Assembly (NCBI RefSeq): GCF_947623445.1
Contig: NC_135246.1
Coordinates: 1,366,501-1,430,500, forward strand
Reading direction: 5' to 3'
DNA from: Clavelina lepadiformis
Taxonomy: Eukaryota; Chordata; Ascidiacea; Aplousobranchia; Clavelinidae
Length of the DNA: 64,000 bases
Below, one piece after another: positions 48,594 through 59,125 of the stretch. Both the position numbers and the translations under genes were made by a program. The notes under the pieces were generated by a model, which saw only the letters and a program-made list of their open reading frames with translations, was not told the DNA's origin and did no database searches. Positions within the stretch are counted from its first letter, which is position 1. Each line of letters opens with the position of its first letter.

Positions 48594-48823
48594 CAGTGAT
48601 GTCCAGCCTTTTATTATATTGGTCACCTGAAATAAGTCAATGCGCCGCAGAACCTATTAAATTTCAAGAAATTTAGGTATATTATACTATTACTGCACCC
48701 CTAATAACCGACTGGTACATTTTATTTAGGCCAAGATTCAAAGTTCAAAATACTATTTTTGGAGTGAAAATGACTAGCGGGCCGGACAAAAATCTCAGGC
48801 GGGCCGCATGTTGGACATCCCTG
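48594..48823 (+). mobile_element. hAT-A MITE, full-length copy
   Basis: ATGCGCCGC variant. 5' tRNA piece 48577-48593, 3' relic 48824-48870. Confidence 0.9.
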
Positions 48824-48953
48824 GTCTAGGGGTATGATTCTTGCTTAGGTTGCAAGTCCCGGACGAGCCCTATAAAGAAGAAGTTTTGGAATTTGGACTA
48901 AATATCATAAACATTTATTCTTATAATATGAAGCAAAAAGATGCAACTTCACC

Positions 48954-49025
48954 GGCTCGTTGGTCTATGGGTATGATTCTTGCTTTGGGTGCAAGAGGTT
49001 ACGGGTTCAATTCCCGGACGAGCCC
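48954..49025 (+). tRNA. tRNA-Pro-TGG: tRNA-Pro (TGG), degenerate
   Basis: G15T, C47T, C48A, identical to 42443. Confidence 0.65.
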
Positions 49026-49108
49026 TATAAAGAAGATTATTTTGAATTTATACCAAATATCAAAAAGTTATATTCATATAATATGAAGCAGATAAATGAA
49101 ACTTTATC

Positions 49109-49180
49109 GGCTCGTTGGTCTAGGGGTATGATTCTTGCTTCGGGTGCAAGAGGTCCCGGGTTCAATTCCCGGACGAGCCC
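49109..49180 (+). tRNA. tRNA-Pro-CGG: tRNA-Pro (CGG)
   Basis: Consensus CGG copy. Confidence 0.93.
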
Positions 49181-49263
49181 TATAAAGAAGATTATTTTGA
49201 ATTTATACCAAATATCAAAAAGTTATATTCATATAATATGAAGCAGATAAATGAAACTTTATC

Positions 49264-49335
49264 GGCTCGTTGGTCTAGGGGTATGATTCTTGCTTAGGGT
49301 GCAAGAGGTCCCGGGTTCAATTCCCAGACGAGCCC
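49264..49335 (+). tRNA. tRNA-Pro-AGG: tRNA-Pro (AGG), T-stem variant
   Basis: G63A. Confidence 0.8.
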
Positions 49336-49372
49336 TATAAAGAAGAATATTTTGAATTTATACCAAATATCA

Positions 49373-49592
49373 ATTATATTGGGCCGCATTGTCACCTGAA
49401 ATAAGTCAATGGGCCGCAGAACCTATTAAATTTCAAGAAAAATAGATATATTATACTATTACTGCGCCCCTAATAACCGACTGGTACATTTTATTTAGGC
49501 CAAGATTCAAAGTTCAAAATACTATTTTTGGAGTGAAAATGACTAGCGGGCCGGACAAAAATCTCAGGCGGGCCGCATGTTGGACATCCCTG
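49373..49592 (+). mobile_element. hAT-A MITE, 5'-truncated copy
   Basis: Truncated type; relic 49593-49639 follows. Confidence 0.84.
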
Positions 49593-49722
49593 GTCTAGGG
49601 GTATGATTCTTGCTTAGGTTGCAAGTCCCGGACGAGCCCTATAAAGAAGAAATTTTGGAATTTGGACTAAATATCATAAACATTTATTCTTATAATATGA
49701 AGCAAAAAGATGCAACTTCACC

Positions 49723-49794
49723 GGCTCGTTGGTCTAGGGATATGATTCTTGCTTTGGGTGCAAGAGGTCCCGGGTTCAATTCCCGGACGAGCCC
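49723..49794 (+). tRNA. tRNA-Pro-TGG: tRNA-Pro (TGG), A-box variant
   Basis: G18A. Confidence 0.86.
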
Positions 49795-49831
49795 TATAAA
49801 GAAGAATATTTTGAATTTATACCAAATATCA

Positions 49832-50051
49832 ATTATATTGGGCCGCATTGTCACCTGAAATAAGTCAATGGACCGCAGAACCTATTAAATTTCAAGAAAA
49901 ATAGGTATATTATGCTATTACTGCGCCCCTAATAACCGACTGGTACATTTTATTTAGGCCAAGATTCAAAGTTCAAAATACTATTTTTGGAGTGAAAATG
50001 ACTAGCGGGCCGGACAAAAATCTCAGGCGGGCCGCATGTTGGACATCCCTG
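49832..50051 (+). mobile_element. hAT-A MITE, 5'-truncated copy
   Basis: Truncated type; relic 50052-50098 follows. Confidence 0.84.
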
Positions 50052-50181
50052 GTCTAGGGGTATGATTCTTGCTTAGGTTGCAAGTCCCGGACGAGCCCTA
50101 TAAAGAAGAAGTTTTGGAATTTGGACTAAATATCATAAACATTTATTCTTATAATATGAAGCAAAAAGATGCAACTTCATC

Positions 50182-50253
50182 GGCTCGTTGGTCTAGGGAT
50201 ATGATTCTTGCTTTGGGTGCAAGAGGTCCCGGGTTCAATTCCCGGACGAGCCC
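50182..50253 (+). tRNA. tRNA-Pro-TGG: tRNA-Pro (TGG), A-box variant
   Basis: G18A. Confidence 0.86.
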
Positions 50254-50336
50254 TATAAAGAAGATTTTTTTGAATTTATACCAAATATCAAAAAGTTTTA
50301 TTCATATAATATGAAGCAGATAAATGAATCTTTATC

Positions 50337-50408
50337 GGCTCGTTGGTCTAGGGGTATGATTCTTGCTTAGGGTGCAAGAGGTCCCGGGTTCAATTCCCGG
50401 ACGAGCCC
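50337..50408 (+). tRNA. tRNA-Pro-AGG: tRNA-Pro (AGG)
   Basis: Consensus AGG copy. Confidence 0.93.
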
Positions 50409-50445
50409 TATAAAGAAGAATATTTTGAATTTATACCAAATATCA

Positions 50446-50665
50446 ATTATATTGGGCCGCATTGTCACCTGAAATAAGTCAATGGACCGCAGAACCTATT
50501 AAATTTCAAGAAAAATAGGTATATTATGCTATTACTGCGCCCCTAATAACCGACTGGTACATTTTATTTAGGCCAAGATTCAAAGTTCAAAATACTATTT
50601 TTGGAGTGAAAATGACTAGCGGGCCGGACAAAAATCTCAGGCGGGTCGCATGTTGGACATCCTTG
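50446..50665 (+). mobile_element. hAT-A MITE, 5'-truncated copy
   Basis: 3' end CATCCTTG; relic 50666-50712 follows. Confidence 0.84.
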
Positions 50666-50795
50666 GTCTAGGGGTATGATTCTTGCTTAGGTTGCAAGTC
50701 CCGGACGAGCCCTATAAAGAAGAAGTTTTGGAATTTGGACTAAATACCATAAACATTTATTCTTATAATATGAAGCAAAAAGATGTAACTTCACC

Positions 50796-50867
50796 GGCTC
50801 GTTGGTCTAGAGGTACGATTCTTGCTTTGGGTGCAAGAGGTTCCGGGTTCAATTCCCGGACGAGCCC
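50796..50867 (+). tRNA. tRNA-Pro-TGG: tRNA-Pro (TGG)
   Basis: G16A, T21C (D loop) and C47T; stems pair. Confidence 0.87.
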
Positions 50868-50950
50868 TATAAAGAAGATTATTTTGAATTTATACCAAAT
50901 ATCAAAAAGTTATATTCATATAATATGAAGCAGATAAATGAAACTTTATC

Positions 50951-51022
50951 GGCTCGTTGGTCTAGGGGTATGATTCTTGCTTAGGGTGCAAGAGGTCCCG
51001 GGTTCAATTCCCGGACGAGCCC
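50951..51022 (+). tRNA. tRNA-Pro-AGG: tRNA-Pro (AGG)
   Basis: Consensus AGG copy. Confidence 0.93.
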
Positions 51023-51059
51023 TATAAAGAAGAATATTTTGAATTTATACCAAATATCA

Positions 51060-51279
51060 ATTATATTGGGCCGCATTGTCACCTGAAATAAGTCAATGGG
51101 CCGCAGAACCTATTAAATTTCAAGAAAAATAGGTACATTATACTATTACTGCGCCCCTAATAACCGACTGGTACATTTTATTTAGGCCAAGATTCAAAGT
51201 TCAAAATACTATTTTTGGAGTGAAAATGACTAGCGGGCCGGACAAAAATCTCAGGCGGGCCGCATGTTGGACATCCCTG
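51060..51279 (+). mobile_element. hAT-A MITE, 5'-truncated copy
   Basis: AGGTACATTA variant; relic 51280-51326 follows. Confidence 0.84.
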
Positions 51280-51409
51280 GTCTAGGGGTATGATTCTTGC
51301 TTAGGTTGCAAGTCCCGGACGAGCCCTATAGAGAAGAAGTTTTGGAATTTGGACTAAATATCATAAACATTTATTCTTATAATATGAAGCAAAAAGATGC
51401 AACTTCACC

Positions 51410-51481
51410 GGCTCGTTGGTCTAGGGGTATGATTCTTGCTTTGGGTGCAAGAGGTCCCGGGTTCATTTCCCGGACGAGCCC
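51410..51481 (+). tRNA. tRNA-Pro-TGG: tRNA-Pro (TGG), B-box variant
   Basis: A57T changes a conserved B-box and T-loop adenine; stems pair. Confidence 0.78.
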
Positions 51482-51564
51482 TATAAAGAAGATTATTTTG
51501 AATTTATACCAAATATCAAAAAGTTTTATGGTTATAATATGAAGCAAATAAATGAAACTTCATC

Positions 51565-51636
51565 GGCTCGTTGGTCTAGGGGTATGATTCTTGCTTTGGG
51601 TGCAAGAGGTTCCGGGTTCAATTCCCGGACGAGCCC
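51565..51636 (+). tRNA. tRNA-Pro-TGG: tRNA-Pro (TGG)
   Basis: C47T only. Confidence 0.92.
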
Positions 51637-51833
51637 TATACAGAAGATTATTTTGAATTTATACCAAATATCAAAAAGTTTCATTCATGTAATATGAAGC
51701 AAATAAATGAAACTTCTTTCGTATTTCGTACTTTCATATAATATGAAGTGAAATGTCAAATACATCAAATGTCAAAATATTCTAGACAGTATGAAGGGAA
51801 AAGATTTAACCTCTGCCGCTCGTTGGTCTAGGA

Positions 51834-52063
51834 CAGTGATGTCCAGCCTTATATTATATTGGTCACCTGAAATAAGTCAATGGGCCGCAGAACCTATTAA
51901 ATTTCAAGAAATTTAGGTATATTATACTATTACTGCACCCCTAATAACCGACTGGTACATTTTATTTAGGCCAAGATTCAAAGTTCAAAATACTATTTTT
52001 GGAGTGAAAATGACTAGCGGGCCGGACAAAAATCTCAGGCGGGCCGCATGTTGGACATCCCTG
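51834..52063 (+). mobile_element. hAT-A MITE, full-length copy
   Basis: First of five copies with CAGCCTTATATT at the 5' end. 5' tRNA piece 51817-51833, 3' relic 52064-52110. Confidence 0.9.
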
Positions 52064-52193
52064 GTCTAGGGGTATGATTCTTGCTTAGGTTGCAAGTCCC
52101 GGACGAGCCCTATAAAGAAGAAGTTTTGGAATTTGGACTAAATACCATAAACATTTATTCTTATAATATGAAGCAAAAAGATGTAACTTCACC

Positions 52194-52265
52194 GGCTCGT
52201 TGGTCTAGAGGTATGATTCTTGCTTTGGGTGCAAGAGGTCCCGGGTTCAATTCCCGGACGAGCCC
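52194..52265 (+). tRNA. tRNA-Pro-TGG: tRNA-Pro (TGG)
   Basis: G16A. Confidence 0.9.
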
Positions 52266-52302
52266 TATAAAGAAGAATATTTTGAATTTATACCAAATAT
52301 CA

Positions 52303-52522
52303 ATTATATTGGGACGCATTGTCACCTGAAATAAGTCAATGGGCCGCAGAACCTATTAAATTTCAAGAAAATTAGGTATATTATACTATTACTGCGCCCC
52401 TAATTACCGACTGGTACGTTTTTTTTAGGCCAAGATTCAAAGTTCAAAATACTATTTTTGGAGTGAAAATGACTAGCGGGCCGGACAAAAATCTCAGGCG
52501 GGCCGCATGTTGGACATCCCTG
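52303..52522 (+). mobile_element. hAT-A MITE, 5'-truncated copy
   Basis: GGGACGCATTG variant with TAATTACCG and TACGTTTTTT, shared only with 60633; relic 52523-52569 (GCATCTCCCGG type) follows. Confidence 0.84.
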
Positions 52523-52652
52523 GTCTAGGGGTATGATTCTTGCTTAGGTTGCATCTCCCGGACGAGCCCTATAAAGAAGAAATTTTGGAATTTGGACTAA
52601 ATATCATAAACATTTATTCTTATAATATGAAGCAAAAAGATGCAACTTCACC

Positions 52653-52724
52653 GGCTCGTTGGTCTAGGGGTATGATTCTTTCTTTGGGTGCAAGAAGTCC
52701 CGGGTTCAATTCCCGGACGAGCCC
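52653..52724 (+). tRNA. tRNA-Pro-TGG: tRNA-Pro (TGG), anticodon-stem variant
   Basis: G29T opens an anticodon-stem pair; G44A is in the variable loop. Confidence 0.74.
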
Positions 52725-52807
52725 TATAAAGAAGATTTTTTTGAATTTATACCAAATATCAAAAAGTTTTATTCATATAATATGAAGCAGATAAATGAAT
52801 CTTTATC

Positions 52808-52879
52808 GGCTCGTTGGTCTAGGGGTATGATTCTTGCTTAGGGTGCAAGAGGTCCCGGGTTCAATTCCCGGACGAGCCC
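52808..52879 (+). tRNA. tRNA-Pro-AGG: tRNA-Pro (AGG)
   Basis: Consensus AGG copy. Confidence 0.93.
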
Positions 52880-52916
52880 TATAAAGAAGAATATTTTGAA
52901 TTTATACCAAATATCA

Positions 52917-53136
52917 ATTATATTGGGCCGCATTGTCACCTGAAATAAGTCAATGGACCGCAGAACCTATTAAATTTCAAGAAAAATAGGTATATTATGC
53001 TATTACTGCGCCCCTAATAACCGACTGGTACATTTTATTTAGGCCAAGATTCAAAGTTCAAAATACTATTTTTGGAGTGAAAATGACTAGCGGGCCGGAC
53101 AAAAATCTCAGGCGGGTCGCATGTTGGACATCCCTG
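52917..53136 (+). mobile_element. hAT-A MITE, 5'-truncated copy
   Basis: Truncated type; relic 53137-53183 (TTAGATTGCAAG) follows. Confidence 0.84.
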
Positions 53137-53266
53137 GTCTAGGGGTATGATTCTTGCTTAGATTGCAAGTCCCGGACGAGCCCTATAAAGAAGAAGTTTT
53201 GGAATTTAGATTAAATACCATAAACATTTATTCTTATAATATGAAGCAAAAAGATGTAACTTCACC

Positions 53267-53338
53267 GGCTCGTTGGTCTAGAGGTATGATTCTTGCTTTG
53301 GGTGCAAGAGGTTCCGGGTTCAATTCCCGGACGAGCCC
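53267..53338 (+). tRNA. tRNA-Pro-TGG: tRNA-Pro (TGG)
   Basis: G16A and C47T. Confidence 0.9.
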
Positions 53339-53421
53339 TATAAAGAAGATTATTTTGAATTTATACCAAATATCAAAAAGTTATATTCATATAATATGAA
53401 GCAGATAAATGAAACTTTATC

Positions 53422-53493
53422 GGCTCGTTGGTCTAGGGGTATGATTCTTGCTTAGGGTGCAAGAGGTCCCGGGTTCAATTCCCGGACGAGCCC
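53422..53493 (+). tRNA. tRNA-Pro-AGG: tRNA-Pro (AGG)
   Basis: Consensus AGG copy. Confidence 0.93.
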
Positions 53494-53530
53494 TATAAAG
53501 AAGAATATTTTGAATTTATACCAAATATCA

Positions 53531-53750
53531 ATTATATTGGGCCGCATTGTCACCTGAAATAAGTCAATGGGCCGCAGAACCTATTAAATTTCAAGAAAAA
53601 TAGGTACATTATACTATTACTGCGCCCCTAATAACCGACTGGTACATTTTATTTAGGCCAAGATTCAAAGTTCAAAATACTATTTTTGGAGTGAAAATGA
53701 CTAGCGGGCCGGACAAAAATCTCAGGCGGGCCGAATGTTGGACATCCCTG
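53531..53750 (+). mobile_element. hAT-A MITE, 5'-truncated copy
   Basis: AGGTACATTA variant with GGGCCGAATG; relic 53751-53797 follows. Confidence 0.84.
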
Positions 53751-53880
53751 GTCTAGGGGTATGATTCTTGCTTAGGTTGCAAGTCCCGGACGAGCCCTAT
53801 AGAGAAGAAGTTTTGGAATTTGGACTAAATATCATAAACATTTATTCTTATAATATGAAGCAAAAAGATGCAACTTCACC

Positions 53881-53952
53881 GGCTCGTTGGTCTAGGGGTA
53901 TGATTCTTGCTTTGGGTGCAAGAGGTTCCGGGTTCAATTCCCGGACGAGCCC
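53881..53952 (+). tRNA. tRNA-Pro-TGG: tRNA-Pro (TGG)
   Basis: C47T; sole gene of a 629-bp unit. Confidence 0.92.
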
Positions 53953-54149
53953 TATACAGAAGATTATTTTGAATTTATACCAAATATCAAAAAGTTTCAT
54001 TCATGTAATATGAAGCAAATAAATGAAACTTCTTTCGTACTTCGTACTTTCATATAATATGAAGTGAAATGTCAAATACATCAAATGTCAAAATATTCTA
54101 TACAGTATGAAGGGAAAAGATTTAACCTCTGCCGCTCGTTGGTCTAGGA

Positions 54150-54379
54150 CAGTGATGTCCAGCCTTATATTATATTGGTCACCTGAAATAAGTCAATGGG
54201 CCGCAGAACCTATTAAATTTCAAGAAATTTAGGTATATTATACTATTACTGCACCCCTAATAACCGACTGGTACATTTTATTTAGGCCAAGATTCAAAGT
54301 TCAAAATACTATTTTTGGAGTGAAAATGACTAGCGGGCCGGACAAAAATCTCAGGCGGGCCGCATGTTGGACATCCCTG
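54150..54379 (+). mobile_element. hAT-A MITE, full-length copy
   Basis: CAGCCTTATATT type. 5' tRNA piece 54133-54149, 3' relic 54380-54426. Confidence 0.9.
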
Positions 54380-54509
54380 GTCTAGGGGTATGATTCTTGC
54401 TTAGGTTGCAAGTCCCGGACGAGCCCTATAAAGAAGAAGTTTTGGAATTTGGACTAAATACCATAAACATTTATTCTTATAATATGAAGCAAAAAGATGT
54501 AACTTCACC

Positions 54510-54581
54510 GGCTCGTTGGTCTAGAGGTATGATTCTTGCTTTGGGTGCAAGAGGTCCCGGGTTCAATTCCCGGACGAGCCC
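54510..54581 (+). tRNA. tRNA-Pro-TGG: tRNA-Pro (TGG)
   Basis: G16A. Confidence 0.9.
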
Positions 54582-54618
54582 TATAAAGAAGAATATTTTG
54601 AATTTATACCAAATATCA

Positions 54619-54838
54619 ATTATATTGGGACGCATTGTCACCTGAAATAAGTCAATGGGCCGCAGAACCTATTAAATTTCAAGAAAATTAGGTATATTAT
54701 ACTATTACTGCGCCCCTAATAACCGACTGGTACATTTTATTTAGGCCAAGATTCAAAGTTCAAAATACTATTTTTGGAGTGAAAATGACTAGCGGGCCGG
54801 ACAAAAATCTCAGGCGGGCCGCATGTTGGACATCCCTG
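54619..54838 (+). mobile_element. hAT-A MITE, 5'-truncated copy
   Basis: GGGACGCATTG variant; relic 54839-54885 (GCATCTCCCGG) follows. Confidence 0.84.
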
Positions 54839-54968
54839 GTCTAGGGGTATGATTCTTGCTTAGGTTGCATCTCCCGGACGAGCCCTATAAAGAAGAAATT
54901 TTGGAATTTGGACTAAATATCATAAACATTTATTCTTATAATATGAAGCAAAAAGATGCAACTTCACC

Positions 54969-55040
54969 GGCTCGTTGGTCTAGGGGTATGATTCTTTCTT
55001 TGGGTGCAAGAGGTCCCGGGTTCAATTCCCGGACGAGCCC
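54969..55040 (+). tRNA. tRNA-Pro-TGG: tRNA-Pro (TGG), anticodon-stem variant
   Basis: G29T. Confidence 0.76.
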
Positions 55041-55123
55041 TATAAAGAAGATTATTTTGAATTTATACCAAATATCAAAAAGTTTCATTCATGTAATATG
55101 AAGCAGATAAATGAAACTTTATC

Positions 55124-55195
55124 GGCTCGTTGGTCTAGGGGTATGATTCTTGCTTTGGGTGCAAGAGGTTCCGGGTTCAATTCCCGGACGAGCCC
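55124..55195 (+). tRNA. tRNA-Pro-TGG: tRNA-Pro (TGG)
   Basis: C47T only. Confidence 0.92.
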
Positions 55196-55392
55196 TATAC
55201 AGAAGATTATTTTGAATTTATACCAAATATCAAAAAGTTTCATTCATGTAATATGAAGCAAATAAATGAAACTTCTTTCGTACTTCGTACTTTCATATAA
55301 TATGAAGTGAAATGTCAAATACATCAAATGTCAAAATATTCTATACAGTATGAAGGGAAAAGATTTAACCTCTGCCGCTCGTTGGTCTAGGA

Positions 55393-55622
55393 CAGTGATG
55401 TCCAGCCTTATATTATATTGGTCACCTGAAATAAGTCAATGGGCCGCAGAACCTATTAAATTTCAAGAAATTTAGGTATATTATACTATTACTGCACCCC
55501 TAATAACCGACTGGTACATTTTATTTAGGCCAAGATTCAAAGTTCAAAATACTATTTTTGGAGTGAAAATGACTAGCGGGCCGGACAAAAATCTCAGGCG
55601 GGCCGCATGTTGGACATCCCTG
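55393..55622 (+). mobile_element. hAT-A MITE, full-length copy
   Basis: CAGCCTTATATT type. 5' tRNA piece 55376-55392, 3' relic 55623-55669. Confidence 0.9.
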
Positions 55623-55752
55623 GTCTAGGGGTATGATTCTTGCTTAGGTTGCAAGTCCCGGACGAGCCCTATAAAGAAGAAGTTTTGGAATTTGGACTAA
55701 ATACCATAAACATTTATTCTTATAATATGAAGCAAAAAGATGTAACTTCACC

Positions 55753-55824
55753 GGCTCGTTGGTCTAGAGGTATGATTCTTGCTTTGGGTGCAAGAGGTCC
55801 CGGGTTCAATTCCCGGACGAGCCC
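55753..55824 (+). tRNA. tRNA-Pro-TGG: tRNA-Pro (TGG)
   Basis: G16A. Confidence 0.9.
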
Positions 55825-55861
55825 TATAAAGAAGAATATTTTGAATTTATACCAAATATCA

Positions 55862-56081
55862 ATTATATTGGGACGCATTGTCACCTGAAATAAGTCAATG
55901 GGCCGCAGAACCTATTAAATTTCAAGAAAATTAGGTATATTATACTATTACTGCGCCCCTAATAACCGACTGGTACATTTTATTTAGGCCAAGATTCAAA
56001 GTTCAAAATACTATTTTTGGAGTGAAAATGACTAGCGGGCCGGACAAAAATCTCAGGCGGGCCGCATGTTGGACATCCCTG
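55862..56081 (+). mobile_element. hAT-A MITE, 5'-truncated copy
   Basis: GGGACGCATTG variant; relic 56082-56128 (GCATCTCCCGG) follows. Confidence 0.84.
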
Positions 56082-56211
56082 GTCTAGGGGTATGATTCTT
56101 GCTTAGGTTGCATCTCCCGGACGAGCCCTATAAAGAAGAAATTTTGGAATTTGGACTAAATATCATAAACATTTATTCTTATAATATGAAGCAAAAAGAT
56201 GCAACTTCACC

Positions 56212-56283
56212 GGCTCGTTGGTCTAGGGGTATGATTCTTTCTTTGGGTGCAAGAGGTCCCGGGTTCAATTCCCGGACGAGCCC
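56212..56283 (+). tRNA. tRNA-Pro-TGG: tRNA-Pro (TGG), anticodon-stem variant
   Basis: G29T. Confidence 0.76.
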
Positions 56284-56366
56284 TATAAAGAAGATTATTT
56301 TGAATTTATACCAAATATCAAAAAGTTTCATTCATGTAATATGAAGCAGATAAATGAAACTTTATC

Positions 56367-56437
56367 GGCTCGTTGGTCTAGGGTATGATTCTTTCTTAGG
56401 GTGCAAGAGGTCCCGGGTTCAATTCCCGGACGAGCCC
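56367..56437 (+). tRNA. tRNA-Pro-AGG: tRNA-Pro (AGG), 71-nt, D-loop deletion
   Basis: One G is missing from the D-loop G run, and G29T is also present. The D loop is one base short; likely a weakened copy. Confidence 0.65.
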
Positions 56438-56474
56438 TATAAAGAAGAATATTTTGAATTTATACCAAATATCA

Positions 56475-56694
56475 ATTATATTGGGCCGCATTGTCACCTG
56501 AAATAACTCAATGGGCCGCAGAATCTATTAAATTTCAAGAAAATTAGGTGTATTATACTATTACTGCGCCCCTAATAACCGACTGGTACATTTTATTTAG
56601 GCCAAGATTCAAAGTTCAAAATACTATTTTTGGAGTGAAAATGACTAGCGGGCCGGACAAAAATCTCAGGCGGGCCGCATGTTGGACATCCCTG
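56475..56694 (+). mobile_element. hAT-A MITE, 5'-truncated copy
   Basis: Has ATAACTCAATG and GAATCTATT, shared with 63562; relic 56695-56741 follows. Confidence 0.84.
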
Positions 56695-56824
56695 GTCTAG
56701 GGGTATGATTCTTGCTTAGGTTGCAAGTCCCGGACGAGCCCTATAAAGAAGAAGTTTTGGAATTTGGACTAAATATCATAAACATTTATTCTTATAATAT
56801 GAAGCAAAAAGATGCAACTTCACC

Positions 56825-56896
56825 GGCTCGTTGGTCTAGGGATATGATTCTTGCTTTGGGTGCAAGAGGTCCCGGGTTCAATTCCCGGACGAGCCC
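56825..56896 (+). tRNA. tRNA-Pro-TGG: tRNA-Pro (TGG), A-box variant
   Basis: G18A. Confidence 0.86.
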
Positions 56897-56933
56897 TATA
56901 AAGAAGAATATTTTGAATTTATACCAAATATCA

Positions 56934-57153
56934 ATTATATTGGGCCGCATTGTCACCTGAAATAAGTCAATGGACCGCAGAACCTATTAAATTTCAAGAA
57001 AATTAGGTATATTATACTATTACTGCGCCCCTAATAACCGACTGGTACATTTTATTTAGGCCAAGAGTCAAAGTTCAAAATACTATTTTTGGAGTGAAAA
57101 TGACTAGCGGGCCGGACAAAAATCTCAAGCGGGCCGTATGTTGGACATCCCTG
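56934..57153 (+). mobile_element. hAT-A MITE, 5'-truncated copy
   Basis: Private changes CCAAGAGTC and GGGCCGTATG; relic 57154-57200 follows. Confidence 0.84.
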
Positions 57154-57283
57154 GTCTAGGGGTATGATTCTTGCTTAGGTTGCAAGTCCCGGACGAGCCC
57201 TATAAAGAAGAAATTTTGGAATTTGGACTAAATATCATAAACATTTATTCTTATAATATGAAGCAAAAAGATGCAACTTCACC

Positions 57284-57355
57284 GGCTCGTTGGTCTAGGG
57301 GTATGATTCTTGCTTTGGGTGCAAGAGGTCCCGGGTTCAATTCCCGGACGAGCCC
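57284..57355 (+). tRNA. tRNA-Pro-TGG: tRNA-Pro (TGG)
   Basis: Consensus TGG copy. Confidence 0.94.
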
Positions 57356-57438
57356 TATAAAGAAGATTATTTTGAATTTATACCAAATATCAAAAAGTTA
57401 TATTCATATAATTTGAAGCAAATAAATGAAACTTCATC

Positions 57439-57510
57439 GGCTCGTTGGTCTAGGGGTATGATTCTTGCTTTGGGTGCAAGAGGTCCCGGGTTCAATTCCC
57501 GGACGAGCCC
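57439..57510 (+). tRNA. tRNA-Pro-TGG: tRNA-Pro (TGG)
   Basis: Consensus TGG; upstream box reads ATAATTTGAAG. Confidence 0.94.
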
Positions 57511-57593
57511 TATAAAGAAGATTATTTTGAATTTATACCAAATATCAAAAAGTTTCATTCATGTAATATGAAGCAGATAAATGAAACTTTATC

Positions 57594-57665
57594 GGCTCGT
57601 TGGTTTAGGGGTATGATTCTTGCTTAGGGTGCAAGAGGTCCCGGGTTCAATTCCCGGACGAGCCC
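57594..57665 (+). tRNA. tRNA-Pro-AGG: tRNA-Pro (AGG)
   Basis: C12T makes a T-G wobble in the D stem and destroys the transposon target (GTTTAGGG). Confidence 0.86.
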
Positions 57666-57702
57666 TATAAAGAAGATTATTTTGAATTTATACCAAATAT
57701 CA

Positions 57703-57922
57703 ATTATATTGGGCCGCATTGTCACCTGAAATAAGTCAATGGACCGCAGAACCTATTAAATTTCAAGAAAAATAGGTATATTATGCTATTACTGCGCCCC
57801 TAATAACCGACTGGTACATTTTACTTAGGCCAAGATTCAAAGTTCAAAATACTATTTTAGGAGTGAAAATGACTAGCGGGCCGGACAAAAATCTCAGGCG
57901 GGTCGCATGTTGGACATCCCTG
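57703..57922 (+). mobile_element. hAT-A MITE, 5'-truncated copy
   Basis: Private changes TTTACTTAGG and ATTTTAGGAG; relic 57923-57969 follows. Confidence 0.84.
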
Positions 57923-58052
57923 GTCTAGGGGTATGATTCTTGCTTAGGTTGCAAGTCCCGGACGAGCCCTATAAAGAAGAAGTTTTGGAATTTGGACTAA
58001 ATACCATAAATATTTATTCTTATAATATGAAGCAAAAAGATGTAACTTCACC

Positions 58053-58124
58053 GGCTCGTTGGTCTAGAGGTATGATTCTTGCTTTGGGTGCAAGAGGTTC
58101 CGGGTTCAATTCCCGGACGAGCCC
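58053..58124 (+). tRNA. tRNA-Pro-TGG: tRNA-Pro (TGG)
   Basis: G16A and C47T. Confidence 0.9.
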
Positions 58125-58207
58125 TATAAAGAAGATTATTTTGAATTTATACCAAATATCAAAAAGTTATATTCATATAATATGAAGCAGATAAATGAAA
58201 CTTTATC

Positions 58208-58279
58208 GGCTTGTTGGTCTAGGGGTATGATTCTTGCTTCGGGTGCAAGAGGTCCCGGGTTCAATTCCCGGACGAGCCC
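58208..58279 (+). tRNA. tRNA-Pro-CGG: tRNA-Pro (CGG)
   Basis: C5T gives a T-G acceptor wobble. It is the only CGG gene beyond 49.2 kb. Confidence 0.87.
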
Positions 58280-58316
58280 TATAAAGAAGAATATTTTGAA
58301 TTTATACCAAATATCA

Positions 58317-58536
58317 ATTATATTGGGCCGCATTGTCACCTGAAATAAGTCAATGGGCCGCAGAACCTATTAAATTTCAAGAAAAATAGATATATTATAC
58401 TATTACTGCGCCCCTAATAACCGACTGGTACATTTTATTTAGGCCAAGATTCAAAGTTCAAAATACTATTTTTGGAGTGAAAATGACTAGCGGGCCGGAC
58501 AAAAATCTCAGGCGGGCCGCATGTTGGACATCCCTG
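58317..58536 (+). mobile_element. hAT-A MITE, 5'-truncated copy
   Basis: Truncated type; relic 58537-58583 follows. Confidence 0.84.
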
Positions 58537-58666
58537 GTCTAGGGGTATGATTCTTGCTTAGGTTGCAAGTCCCGGACGAGCCCTATAAAGAAGAAGTTTT
58601 GGAATTTGGACTAAATATCATAAACATTTATTCTTATAATATGAAGCAAAAAGATGCAACTTCACC

Positions 58667-58738
58667 GGCTCGTTGGTCTAGGGATATGATTCTTGCTTTG
58701 GGTGCAAGAGGTCCCGGGTTCAATTCCCGGACGAGCCC
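58667..58738 (+). tRNA. tRNA-Pro-TGG: tRNA-Pro (TGG), A-box variant
   Basis: G18A. Confidence 0.86.
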
Positions 58739-58775
58739 TATAAAGAAGAATATTTTGAATTTATACCAAATATCA

Positions 58776-58995
58776 ATTATATTGGGCCGCATTGTCACCT
58801 GAAATAAGTCAATGGACCGCAGAACCTATTAAATTTCAAGAAAAATAGGTATATTATACTATTACTGCGCCCCTAATAACCGACTGGTACATTTTATTTA
58901 GGCCAAGATTCAAAGTTCAAAATACTATTTTTGGAGTGAAAATGACTAGCGGGCCGGACAAAAATCTCAGGCGGGCCGCATGTTGGACATCCCTG
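58776..58995 (+). mobile_element. hAT-A MITE, 5'-truncated copy
   Basis: Truncated type; relic 58996-59042 (ends GAGCTT) follows. Confidence 0.84.
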
Positions 58996-59125
58996 GTCTA
59001 GGGGTATGATTCTTGCTTAGGTTGCAAGTCCCGGACGAGCTTTATAAAGAAGAAGTTTTGGAATTTGGACTAAATATCATAAACATTTATTCTTATAATA
59101 TGAAGCAAAAAGATGCAACTTCATC

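Larger units (their letters stand above)
46045..50682 (+). repeat. Segmental duplication, 4.6 kb, copy 2
   Basis: Partner of 39534-44171, same 4638-bp span and unit order. Confidence 0.88.
51297..54855 (+). repeat. Segmental duplication, 3.6 kb, copy 1
   Basis: Units 784, 459, 614, 614, 629, 459 bp (3559 bp), repeated at 59627-63185 with shared A57T, G29T and the TAATTACCG hAT-A variant. Confidence 0.86.

Noticed and set aside
56367-56437. GGTCTAGGGTATG (one G short) as another excision footprint
   Set aside because: A one-base loss in a run of four Gs is ordinary slippage; no target duplication is left. The same holds at 63454.
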